Source: Linum tenue
Lineage: Eukaryota; Streptophyta; Magnoliopsida; Malpighiales; Linaceae
DNA: 64,000 bases
Assembly: GCA_946122785.1 (NCBI GenBank)
Contig: CAMGYJ010000006.1
Coordinates: forward strand, 40,320,066-40,384,065
Reading direction: 5' to 3'
The translations under genes were made by a program, and so were the position numbers. Below the pieces are notes generated by a model, which ran no database searches, had not been told where the DNA came from, and worked only from the letters and a program-made list of their open reading frames with translations. Shown one piece after another: positions 22,142 through 32,705 of this stretch (position 1 is the stretch's first letter; each line of letters opens with the position of its first letter).

Positions 22142-23850
22142 TCAAACCCTAGCGTGGCCACCAAGCTTGCGTTCGAACAAGCACCTCAAAAGGTAGGCTT
22201 GGAGGAAGCTCGCCCCTATCAGAGCAGCTGACTCGATCATCACTTTGTTCATCGCTTTTTTGCTCATGTCATCATTCACTGCCAAGAATCCATGGTTTAG
22301 AAATTTACTAGTTACTCTTATGTTTGAATTGAAACGAATTCAATAAACATGATATTTTAAGAGAAATATTCCTTTCTGGCGACCTTGGTTAACAGTTAGA
22401 CCCGAGACTATCCGACTCTCATGAATATCCAATAAATTTGTGCGACAATTAATGAATATAATTCATACTTATAATGTGGGTGGTCATCCACGATTTTTTT
22501 TTTTGGTTAGAATGGTGCATTGGTTGGAGAAACTCGAATCCTGGAGGACAACCTGAGTCGTTGCCCACTTGAACCAGCCCTTGGTGATTAAATAAGCATG
22601 ACATCTTAAGAGAAAGTGTCCAATATTGTGGGGTTCTATATATCTGAGAATTCTTACCCAATGCCTGGCGTTCAGTCTGAGACTCCAGCCAATGTTGCTC
22701 GAACTGGATGTTGTACAAGGCCTCCTCCAATTTCGTTATCTGCTCCATTAGTGGCCCAAAATGCTCTATTGCAGGGAAGGAGGAATATTCCATCAAACAA
22801 AGGTCACAAAATAAAGATTTACAATTTCTAAGGTTTAAAATTTCATACCGCTAAATACTGCTCTCTAGAACCCAAGAATTCTAAGAATCCCAATTTCAAA
22901 CCCAAAAGGAAAGAAAGAAACGAGAGGGAAATGGTGATACACGAACCATTTTTAGCATGCTGGTCGTAGTAAGTGAAGTGGGCAATATGAACATCAAAAT
23001 CAATGGTCTCATGGAAGGGAGATTTGTTGAAGAAACAGAAGCGGTAAACCCCTTTCTCATGGACTTGGAACTCGAACTTGGCCTCTGTTCTCCCCAACAT
23101 TTCATGGAAAAGATCCCCTTGTGGCCCTTTAATCTGCCAAAAGGAAAAGAGAACAAAAAAAAATCCATATAATGCAGCATGTAATGTAGATTGCACGAAG
23201 TTTAACAATCATATATTTTGTAGCTGCACGTTACAGGAAGAATTCATGTACTGTCTAGGATTTTATGTGTGCAATTTGTAGGAATTGCATATATGATATA
23301 TGATAGCTAGATTATCAAAGCGTCTGACATTTAGCCAAAGATTGTTCGAATATATCATACAATGTACTTTAACATTACTGGTGGTCTTCGAATAACATGA
23401 TCTCGATCGTAAGAAATAAAACAATTCGAAAAATACAACAATGTATTATAAATCATCAGATTGTAGGCTCTCTAACTCGATCAGTTTTGGCTTTCACATA
23501 ACTGGATCAATGTTATTAATCATCTATGTGATTTTTTCGCAAGTTTTCTTATTTGTATACTTGGACAATCGGTGGAATATATGAAGCTGGTATTCTAGTA
23601 AAAAAAAAAACTCCAGTCATTAGGAACAATTTTGTTAACATACGATGAAATCGACACCTTCGCTGCCGGAATTCCATGGGGAATTGGTCTTGATGACGAC
23701 GAAGGAGAGGTGGACAGTGTCCGCCTCGTACTCAGCGTTGTGGGAGAAGCATTCTTCTCTGTCAATCACGAACCTTATGGCGTTTGTCTCTACCGGCGAT
23801 ATCAAGAGTATCGTCCCCAAAATTGAAATCGACTCCCACCACCTGCGCAT
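22142..23850 (-). CDS. p24-beta type emp24/GOLD-domain cargo receptor, four exons
   Basis: Minus-strand exons are 23850-23644, 23133-22947, 22765-22658 and 22278-22142. They join in phase to 212 codons. A signal peptide (MRRWWESISILGTILLISPV...) is followed by a GOLD domain (IRFVIDREECFSH, HEKGVYRFCFFNKSPFHETI), a coiled-coil stretch (EQITKLEEALYNIQFEQHWL) and one membrane helix (ESAALIGASFLQAYLL). The short cytosolic tail is RCLFERKLGGHARV. p24 proteins are type I membrane proteins that cycle between ER and Golgi in COPI/COPII vesicles and help load cargo. The pattern fits the plant beta subfamily, and length is normal. All introns are GT-AG; the donor after exon 2 (ATG|GTTCGT) is weak. An ATG seven codons upstream (23871) is an alternative start. 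Nothing suggests decay. The neighbours are unrelated retrotransposons. Confidence 0.93.
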
Positions 23851-24238
23851 TTTGCAGATATCACATAACAATAATAATCATTAGAGGAAAGCAAGTGCAT
23901 TAATTTAGTAAATTCTTACCTTCAAAATGTACAAACAAGTTACAAGAAGGAAGAGATATTTTGTCTTCCGATTATCAGGCCGGCGAAAATGATTTTTCTG
24001 GCCCTTGGTTCTGTTATGGCGTTTCCGCAAGATGCGTCATGTTTGGTTGGTGGCACAAAAAAGAACCAACCACTTGTTTCCATTTGTATTTAATTTCCTC
24101 GCATGTCTCTCTCTATTCTTAATGGATCAATGTTCAAAGAGTTTATCCGAGCATCACATTAATACAATTACATTGTAATTGTATTTGTGCCCTTTATTGT
24201 CATCTCAATTTTTTTTCAATCTAATTCATATAACTTTA
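23851..24238 (-). promoter_or_regulatory. Presumed promoter and 5' UTR of the p24 gene
   Basis: This AT-rich interval lies between the p24 start and the Tat LTR. A donor-like AAG|GTAAGA near 23930 and an AG just after the ATG could suggest a 5' UTR intron, but using that acceptor would remove the start codon. No clear TATA box was assigned. Confidence 0.3.
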
Positions 24239-24721
24239 TGTTGCGGAAATTAAAAGGATAGGTCTAAGGAAAGGCCCAAGGCGGCCCAATGAAGAAGAAG
24301 AGGATGCTTCGTGGGCCCAGTCCGCGGATTGGTTCGCGAGGCCAGGTCCAGGGGTAATAGGAGAAGCTAGGAGACAAGGTTCGGAAGATTCCAAGAGAGT
24401 ACGTTATGAGCGCTTTGTCCCTGTTAGAGGTATGGAGTATTAAATGTGATGCTGACGTGGAACTGAGCTAATGAAGCTTGGTTCAAGGCTAGGTGAGTAT
24501 AAATAGTGTCGGTAGGTAGCAATTACGCAGGTTAGATTCTCTCACTAAACACTAGAGCTTGACACTTCTCTCTCTAAAATCCAAACTAACTTGATCGTCG
24601 GAGGACTAACGGGCCCAGACGCCCTCCTCCGTGTGCATGTGTGCAGGTCAGGTGCCTAGCACTCGTAGAGCTGGGATAGAGCTGGTAGGGAGTTGGGCTC
24701 CAAAGTATCCGGGCCGAAACA
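24239..24721 (+). repeat. LTR of a Tat-lineage Ty3/gypsy element
   Basis: The sequence starts TGTTGCGGAAATTAAAAGG and ends GGGCCGAAACA, with TG...CA termini. It has a TATA box (tataaatag at 24498-24506). It is followed by a degenerate primer site (attagcacgtcagg where ttggcgccgtc is usual) and then gag. Confidence 0.75.
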
Positions 24722-25383
24722 ATTAGCACGTCAGGAAGGGGAGTACGACCGAAAGTTGCAAATATGGAGGCACCGCCCAGTGGAGAGGAGGAACAAATCA
24801 CGGGGAACCCCTCCGCGGGGTCAAGAGAGAGGACGCCCAAAGCCGTGGCGGAGGCAGGAAGCGAGTCGAGGTTCCCAAGTTCCGAGGGTTCCTCGCTCAC
24901 CAAGAGAGATCTATTTAGGATTATCGAAGACCAGGATGAGGCGATTGAGATTCTTAAGCGGGAGGTTGAGGCGCTGAAGAAGGGAGAGGGAATGGTGTGA
25001 AGTCTGACTTCAAGGAAAAGGGAAAGAAATGTGGAGACAGAAGAAGAGTCTAGGCAAGCAAGGCGCCCCGCGTCCGTGTGGCGCCCGGGTGACCATGCAA
25101 ACTCAGATTTCGAGGGGCGCCTTGGGTGGGTGCCAGGGCACCTGCCCCGACATTGCTTGGTGAGACAGCCCTTGGCAAGGAACGTGCTAATGGAGCCGGC
25201 AGGAACTAACATACCCCCACTTCCCGTCTACGATGGGACGGCAGACCCAGACGATCATTTGAATGGCTACTTCACGAAGATGCAACTCTACAACAGATCT
25301 GATGCCACCTTGTGCAAGGTATTCCCGTCGACCTTCGCGGGCGTTGTGCTGGATTGGTACCACCAAATTGAGGAGGGGTGCAT
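24722..25383 (+). pseudogene. Truncated Tat-lineage gypsy gag
   Basis: One frame (24764-24997) gives an acidic N-terminal region with a heptad-like LFRIIEDQDEAIEILKREVE. The next frame (from 25031) contains PLPVYDGTADPDDHLNGYF and FPSTFAGVVLDWYHQIEEG, the retrotransposon gag core of the Tat/Ogre/Retand type. The gag core stops at 25383, where an antisense Athila-type LTR begins. Two frames and the truncation make it non-functional. It belongs with the LTR at 24239-24721. Confidence 0.85.
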
Positions 25384-26150
25384 TGACTTGCACAAAACGA
25401 CACAACAAATTAATCCCAACTAGAGTCCAAGTTTTTAAACTCTAGTTGGGTGAAGTATAGAGAAAGTATTTAAATTGTCAACCCGGGCTGGTTCATGTAC
25501 CCCTACTTCAATCGCTAAAGTTGTTATCTAGCAAAATGGTTTTGGGTTTTCAAACTAAGAAAACTACAAACTAAACAAGCAATAAAGGAAAATTCTAACT
25601 AAGGGAGCTTCACCCAGGAGTTTCTTCCCCCTAACTAGCTACCATGATTCATTGGATTGAATGGAGTTGTGTGGCGTAGGTGGTTGTGAATCGCCGGGGT
25701 GAGCAACTAGCGATCGATTTTTCACGGGATCGATCCACTCACCAAGTCTAGGGGAACCACTAGTAGGAGCAACTAGTGATCCATTTGTCACGGGATGGAT
25801 TCACTAGAGATCGATTTGTCACTGGATTGATCATCTCACTCAGTCTCTAGTGGTTGCCTAGGTCTCTCCCTCAAACTGGAGTTTGAGCGGTTTAATCACA
25901 ACCAATCTAGATGCAAACTTGAGTCAAGAGGGATGCTCATCTCTATCTCCTAGATAGTAGACACAAAGAGCCCAAGAAAACCAAACTTGTCAAGCCTACC
26001 TAAAAAAGTGCGGTTTTCCTCTAATCTAGGTTAGGCAAGCACACAAGATTTGGAAAGCACAACTAAGCACAATCACCATGAAAGCACCTCTAATACTCAA
26101 ATTGATGCAAACCCATACAAAGTCATTCAATCTAAACAAGTAATTACAAC
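25384..26150 (-). repeat. Antisense Athila-type LTR fragment with internal repeats
   Basis: Its reverse complement ends ...CTAGAGTTTAAAAACTTGG...GTGCAAGTCA, matching the end of the LTR before the primer site at 62065. On the plus strand it starts TGACTTGCAC directly within the Tat gag. Three imperfect repeats of about 45-55 bases built on gcaactag.gatc and tcac.ggat.gat lie at 25700-25855. The right border is near 26150, where LINE sequence begins, and no second TSD was found. Confidence 0.65.
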
Positions 26151-26662
26151 AAAAGCATAGCTTACTTGTTGTTGATTGGAGTGAAACTCTGTGGAGGAAG
26201 CCATATATACCGAAGCATAGCTTACTTGTATGGCTAATTACTCTTGACAGAATCACAACAAAAGCTAAAATTTTGCAGTGGGGGATTGAAGTGGATAAAT
26301 GTTTTGTATTGTGTCCTGGTGGTGAAGAGCCGAGGGATCACCTGTTTGTTGAGTGTTTGTATGGCCGTTTTGTTATAGCTACGGTATTGCAGGAAATAGT
26401 CACAGTCCCAGGCGTGCTATCATGGAATGATCATATGGACTGGGCTATAAGAACCTGGGCAGGCAAGTCTGATAGAGTGAAGGTTGGTAGAATGTTATGG
26501 TTGATTTCCCTGAGTTGTATTTGGCGAGAACGATGCCAGAGATTATATGGTTCCAAGCCAATCTGTTCTCCACATCAGTTGGTCAAGAAGAACATGAAGG
26601 AGGTGAAGATATTTTCACAGAACAACCTATTGCTGTCTAGAATAGTTCAAAATTATATGTAG
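26150..26662 (+). pseudogene. 3' fragment of a LINE: zf-RVT region
   Basis: One open frame reads PKHSLLVWLITLDRITTKAK, ILQWGIEVD, CFVLCPGGEEPRDHLFVEC and WRERCQRLYG. This is the zinc-binding reverse transcriptase domain (zf-RVT) found at the C-terminus of plant LINE ORF2 proteins, ending in TAG at 26660. RT, endonuclease and RNase H are missing. A 17-bp direct repeat aagcatagcttacttgt (26153-26169 and 26213-26229) lies at the 5' junction. The fragment is a different family from the LINE at 9.6 kb. Long open frames of this type also turn up as host-gene misannotations, but nothing here supports a host gene. Confidence 0.85.
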
Positions 26663-29655
26663 TGAGATGAAAGCACTGTAATAGTTTATAGATTCCATGT
26701 TTGTACTTGGAGAAGAGTTGTTGCAAGTTGCAAACCCTAGTGCTTAATGCCAATTTTTGATTACCCATACATTTTTTTTATGGTATTCACTCAATTCACA
26801 GTTCACAATCTTATGTTAAATCAAAATTTTACTTCAATGGTAAATAGATGAATTTTCAAGAACATTTCTTTGTTACTACACAATCATTATGACTCCCTAG
26901 GTAAAATTGTACATAGGAATTTTCAATTTTAAGAATAAATTCATTCAAAGAAAATTTTAATTATATCGTTGTTTTTATAGAGTAATTAAACGAAAACCAA
27001 TCTCTATGAGATGAAAGTTTGTACAAGTTTATCAAACTTCAAATTTAAATCTAACTTAAATATTATGATCATAAAATTTAATTTGACCACAAAGCCTCTG
27101 GCTCGACCATACACTATAGTACCATGTCGAGAAATATTTTCTTGAAAATAAGTTGAGTGTTGGAAATAGAAATATAGTATGAATGTTTTAAATATTCTGT
27201 ACACTTCCTAGAGATCCCACGTAGAGGTCGCTGACGTACCTCCGGTGGCTACACCATTCCGTCACCTACATGTTAGTCGTACGCATGCCTGGAAAATGAT
27301 GAAATGATTAGTTCAGACGTGATATTCAAAAAAAAGATTAGTTCAGACGTGGCAGTTTTCTCATATTAATTACTAGTCTGAACGACTGACTTAGAATTTT
27401 ATGGAGTCAAAGAATATTGGTTAATTTTACGAGTTAATATACAGAGGATTTAAACCAATTCATTGGAAAATTAAACCATAATTGACCCAACTATTACCAA
27501 TTCCACAACTAATCAACAAATTCCATTTTTATGATAAATCTAAATGTTTATGAAACCGTAATGGACAATAGGTAGTTCGAATCGTAAATATACTAAAAAC
27601 TACATCAATAATCAATTTTTAGTAGTATGAGCTTGTTGAACGGTTGGGACTTGGGATTTTGAATGGTGTGAATGAGAACGAAAAGGAAGAAGCCAGCAGT
27701 TGGTGAGTTGTGAGAAGGTGTGGCGTCGAATTCGATGGTATTTTAGATGTGTTGGTAATCGGTTAGATTGAGTTGTGAGACCAACTCGAACCGAGTTGAA
27801 CTGAATTGGACTGAACAATTGTAGCAATTGGAATAAACCAACCGGTTCAACTACTATGGCAAACCGAAGCAATGGTTGGATATTATTGTTAGTGAACCAT
27901 TATAATTGTTGGGTGTAACCACTAACCAGCCACCCGAAGAGTCACATCTCTTCACTCACACTCCTTCATTTTTATAAATAACACTAACGTACCACTCAGG
28001 TTTGATACGCGAACTTTTGCCAAAATGTTTTTGGCCAAAAGAAAGAAAATAGTTTTCTTCTAAATTTCATTTTCCTCTCAACAAACACTTAAAATAAAAT
28101 AGAGTCGTGTGATTTCTCGTCGTTCGTTGCGATCATTGGTTTTTGGGGTTTCAAGTATCGGTACGCCAGAAAAGGTATGTCTGTTCTATCCTGAGAGGAA
28201 TAGTTTGGATAACCTTGGGTACCGTAGAGGGGAACTAAATTTCTTAAGAAGAAATAGTGTATTCTATTGGCTCGGACGATGTTTATGTATGTTTTGATAA
28301 AAAATTTATGCACGAGTCTTGATTTCTTCTCTTTAACATTTTGTTCACTTTAATTTCTACATATGACTTGTGTTGCTAGAAAATTGATATACGTGACATT
28401 TCTATAACATAAACGACAATTAAACTACAGTTTCAGTACAGAATATCATACCACTATACAACCTTTCATTGGATTGGATTTCGAAATACTTGATAGGTAT
28501 AGAGTCCTTGTTAATTAGATCGTGGGAAAGTTCGCAAGCATGTGCAGCCAGCGTTTCACGCGGCGGTTGGTGTGAATCTTTATCTAACCCACCGATCGAG
28601 TACCGTGCAAGTATTAGGTATATTATTATCAATGACCAAGTATTAGTTGACATTTCGGAGTGGCTGGCCTATAATCGGAAACAAATTTACTTGTCGTAGT
28701 AGAAAGATCGATTCGTGCATGGATCGTACAAGATATGTATATTTTAGTTGACTCAAATTTTTGTTAAAGTTATAATTTAAATATGCTTGTATTATGGGAA
28801 TATTGAAAATAAGTAGATGAGTCGGGTTAGGATGCCAAATAAAAGCACTTTTTCAGACATATCAAAATTAATAAGGCCCCTTGGATTAAGAGGAAGGTAC
28901 ATAAAAAGCTGTAGAAAGATCTGATAGTTAATACCAGTAGAAAACAAATTTGAAATCCGTAAATAATTTTAAAAATTGTAGTCTATACTCTATACCTCGT
29001 GTGAATTATAAGTTTGGTCATTTAAATTACTTATTTGTTTAATGTTTCCCATTAGTATATTTTTATTGCATTTAATGGTTACTATCTTTACACTCTTATC
29101 TCATCATTGATAATTTTGTCTTTATGATTGATAGTTAAATAAGTGACGGGACAATTAAAAATATAAAAGAATTAAATATATTTATCTCTCTTTTCTCATA
29201 TTTTATATTTTGCATTTTAATTTTTAATGGGTCTGGGGACTGGGATCTGAAGTGGAGTTTTTTTGGGAGGATTAATTTTTTGCATTTTAATTTTTACCCT
29301 CCCATTTTCATGACATCTTGCTGGCTAGGTCTTCCGGTTGGAATATTGGATGGGTGTAATGTATTTGGAGATGAAAATACAATCAACAAAATATGTTTGA
29401 AAGTAGTTCGATAATAAAAGAGTAGGTTTGATTTGATTCATAATAAATACATGTTTGAATATATATAAAAAATACGATAGAAGAAGATATTATACATATC
29501 ACTCTTGAGTTTATCATCATGATATCAAAATATAGAAGATTAGTAATTAAAATTCAGACATACAACATTTTTAGATAAACGAAACGATGTGTATTATATG
29601 AGAAATTATTTAAGTGGAATGGTTTTTGGAAGCACTTCTACTATGTTTCAAAGTA
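26663..29655. other. AT-rich spacer without a supported gene
   Basis: No domain, splice structure or RNA gene was found. A 16-base word gattagttcagacgtg is repeated at about 27307 and 27336. Region 27640-27860 has many aaccgagttgaactg-type words that may belong to a DNA element. Frames at 28109-28699 are short and unrecognised. Confidence 0.4.
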
Positions 29656-29659
29656 TTGG

Positions 29660-29905
29660 TGCTTTAAAATACAATTTGAAGTTGTATCGTAACGTTGAAA
29701 GTAGAAATTAAAGTTTTATCATAAGAGAATTTCACCTTTATGTTATGATACAACTTCAAGTTGTATCATAACATAAAGGTACAACTATAATTTGTACCAT
29801 AAAGAGATTTAAAAAAGAAGGTATAGTACTATAGGTACAACCCAAAGTTGTACCATAACATTAAAAATAATAATTCAAGTTGTACAATAAGACAAAAACT
29901 AAAAC
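29660..29905. repeat. Cluster of hairpins with a 23-bp perfect inverted repeat
   Basis: The arms 29734-29756 and 29758-29780 are perfect reverse complements around one central base. Adjoining sequence has related shorter hairpins: ggtacaac-ccaaa-gttgtacc near 29838, ggtacaact...tttgtacc at 29779-29802, and isolated agttgtatc/agttgtac words. Nothing here is coding. It may be a small inverted-repeat element or the source of a hairpin transcript. Confidence 0.85.
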
Positions 29906-30674
29906 ACCCGGCATTGTAAAAAAAATTCCTCTTTTTTGGAAGTCTTTGTTTAAAATAAGGAGAGTGGAATTCTGGTGGTTGTTGTTGTTGGTTTATCTAA
30001 TACAAACATTTTCGGCGTGGCATACACATAGATTAGATATAAGATAAACTGATCATTAATTAATTCTGTGTAGCTCAATATATATAGGCATAGCGCGGAC
30101 CGGCAAGCCAAACATATGATATCTCCAAATAAACTTGAAAAAAACTGATTATAACATTCTCTCTCTTTCACTTCTCTTCTGTCCTGGCCGCTGGCCGCCA
30201 CCGGGTTCAGGTTGGCCGTACGTAGGTTTTATTTCTGACCCGACCGGCCACAACTGATCTAAAGGTACACTACCTAGCATCATAGCAGCATAGCAAGCTA
30301 TTGATTAATTATTATCTTTTTATCAGTAACTAGTTTTCAAGAGTCCTAGGCTACACTAGGTACTAGAAATTATGGTTTCGCCAACTATAGACTGTGGTCG
30401 CCGAAACATATTAATTGCGGCCCTTGTGTATGGTCGTTTAACTAGCCACCCTCTTTTAAATTTTAATGGATGGCTATATGCATGTAATATGTACGTACGT
30501 GTGTCTGCCTTGCCTACCACTGAAAAATGGTACAAGGAAGGAAGGTCTAAGCGACCATTGCTAAGCGAGCCGAGCCGTATATATGGTCGCCAATGTAAAT
30601 TTTTTTCTACAAAATTCAGGAGTAGCTAAATTCCAGAACCCATATTGATATATAAGTAAAATTTGAATCCAATG

Positions 30675-30710
<36 letters not shown>

Positions 30711-31990
30711 CATATTGTCCTGCCCCGCCTTTTTATAGAGAAAGGAACTCATCCAACTAATAAAATGTTTCTCAAATGCATGCTATTGCTTGTAACGTCG
30801 TCAAGTGCATGCATTTTAACATGGAGGTGGTGGGTGGAAATTGGAATAGATTTAGTCTGTCAAATAAAAGAATAAAACCCTACTCAATCCATCGTTGCTG
30901 AACTATTAAATTCATAATTTCATAGAGGTTTTAGAACCACGTCTATCCTTTTTCAACAAGATTTTTTCATCTTTACCTTTATAAAACAACCTACATTATG
31001 ATATGGATTTCAAATAATATTAATATAAAACATTCAAATAATCATTGCATATTCAAATGTCGATATTGTATCGATAAAATTATGTCTTGATCGATAAACT
31101 AGTTAGTTCGGTCAACATAGTAATCAAGATTTTTATCTTAGCTTCAACAAACAATCCCTCCTTGCAAGTTAGCATGGTTCGACTCTATAGTCTTGTTTTA
31201 CCCTCCTCACTTTAAATGTTGGTTCAACAATTCCTCCTTGAATGAAATTCTAACCAAGTTATTGTTTATAATCATTTATTGATTCAATGTTGATAATTAC
31301 AGGCAGGAATAAATATTTAAATAAATTTGTATTAGTGAGTTCTTCATATTATTCTTTCCATTTTTTTTTTGTGAAAAATCACAATAACATATTCCAACTT
31401 ATTTACTTTTATAAGTAACTAATTTAGAAAATATTTCTCTAAATTAAACACATAAATTATCCATATAAATGGAATTCTTGGGGAAATAATATTCATTTTA
31501 AACATAATATGTTTGAGACCATCTCTTTATTATTGTATTTACTCGGTTTTTTTCTGTTGCAAAAAATATACCAACTCAATCAAAATTGTATGAGCATAAC
31601 GACAATTATAAGGTGTTGGATTTTCATCTCGTGGATTTATCTTATCCTTTGTAAAAAAATATAACTAAATACAATTCTTTATCTTTCTTAATCTTTCAAG
31701 TTAGGACAATTTTCAAAAAAAAAAAAAAAACTCATAATTTGATATAATTAAAAGGAAAGCAGAAGGTAGCTAAGCACTTACATAGTTACATTACATATGC
31801 AAAAAACCGAGTGCTTTTAGCCTTTTCCTTTCCTCATCCTCAAGACCGGACGAAATTGACCTTTGACTTTATGAACCAAAGTTCATTGAAGATGCGGCGA
31901 AGCTGAGAAGGAAACAAGGTCAGACGGAAAAGGTTTATAAATTGAACAAAGAACGTTGAGACCAGACCAAACCAAACGCGGGCTTAATCA
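29906..31990. other. AT-rich spacer with a dinucleotide repeat
   Basis: No gene was found. An 85-codon frame at 30372-30629 is unrecognised. The rest is AT-rich, and the part after 31800 may belong to the upstream region of the Nudix gene. Confidence 0.4.
30679..30708. repeat. (AT)15 microsatellite
   Basis: An uninterrupted AT dinucleotide run of 30 bases. Confidence 0.97.
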
Positions 31991-31999
31991 ATAAAATTA

Positions 32000-32705
32000 A
32001 TTTGCAGAATTGTATTGTATTTTATTTTTATCACAGGCCAATTCTGGGTGTTTGGTTGATCAGATTCCCAGGTCGAACAATGGCGGCTTCCATTAATACG
32101 ATACTAATAGCTATGCTGGCCACTTTCCGCTCGCAGACATCCTTGAAGCCCCAAGGCGGTTTGCTCTTACTTCTCCTCTCCACGAGTACGCCGCCCACAG
32201 ACCTTTCTCCTCCTCTTCCTTAATTTCTTGTCCCTGCCACTTTTGGTACTTTTGCATAGGTTTTTTCATTTACTGACTATCCGTTTGAGCCGATTAAGAA
32301 TCAAAAGTAGTCGTAATTGTTTCACAACTTGATTGAACTCGAAAGGGTTACGTACCTCCAAGTTTTGGTAATTGGGTATTGGCCATTCCTGAGGGAATCG
32401 GTAAATTTTGGGGTTTGCTGGGAAACTTGATTGTGTTTTTACCATGCTTGCTCTCTGCAACTACGGTCCAGCGGCCTGCTTTTCGAGATTAGGACGGAAA
32501 ACTACTATTAATTTGTTGCCTCCTGTTCATTTCTCAATACCGATTTGCCCTTTCCAGACCCAATTCAGAGAAACCAGCTGTTCTCTTGTCCTGGTTTCTT
32601 CTTGAATTGGAAGAAGGGGAGTTTCGAGGAATTCTCTTGATGATTTTTTGCGGAATACTGAAGAAACGGTTTCTGTTTTTTTTTCTTTTCCCCCAAGGTA
32701 GAACT
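32000..32705 (+). promoter_or_regulatory. Upstream region of the Nudix gene, with a transit-peptide-like frame
   Basis: An ATG at 32442 opens MLALCNYGPAACFSRLGRKT..., rich in Ser, Arg and Thr and poor in acidic residues, like a plastid or mitochondrial presequence. It stops at 32603 in a different frame from the Nudix frame, which is itself open from 32586 (MSWFLLELEEG). The N-terminus of the gene is therefore unresolved: a frameshift, a missed intron or a 5' UTR with an upstream ORF would all fit. Confidence 0.45.

Noticed and set aside
26273..26662. 130-codon frame as a host gene
   Set aside because: It is the zf-RVT domain of a LINE; the WGIEVD...C..C....DHLF pattern is diagnostic.
30372..30629. 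85-codon frame as a small gene
   Set aside because: Composition and context are unremarkable and no family is recognised.
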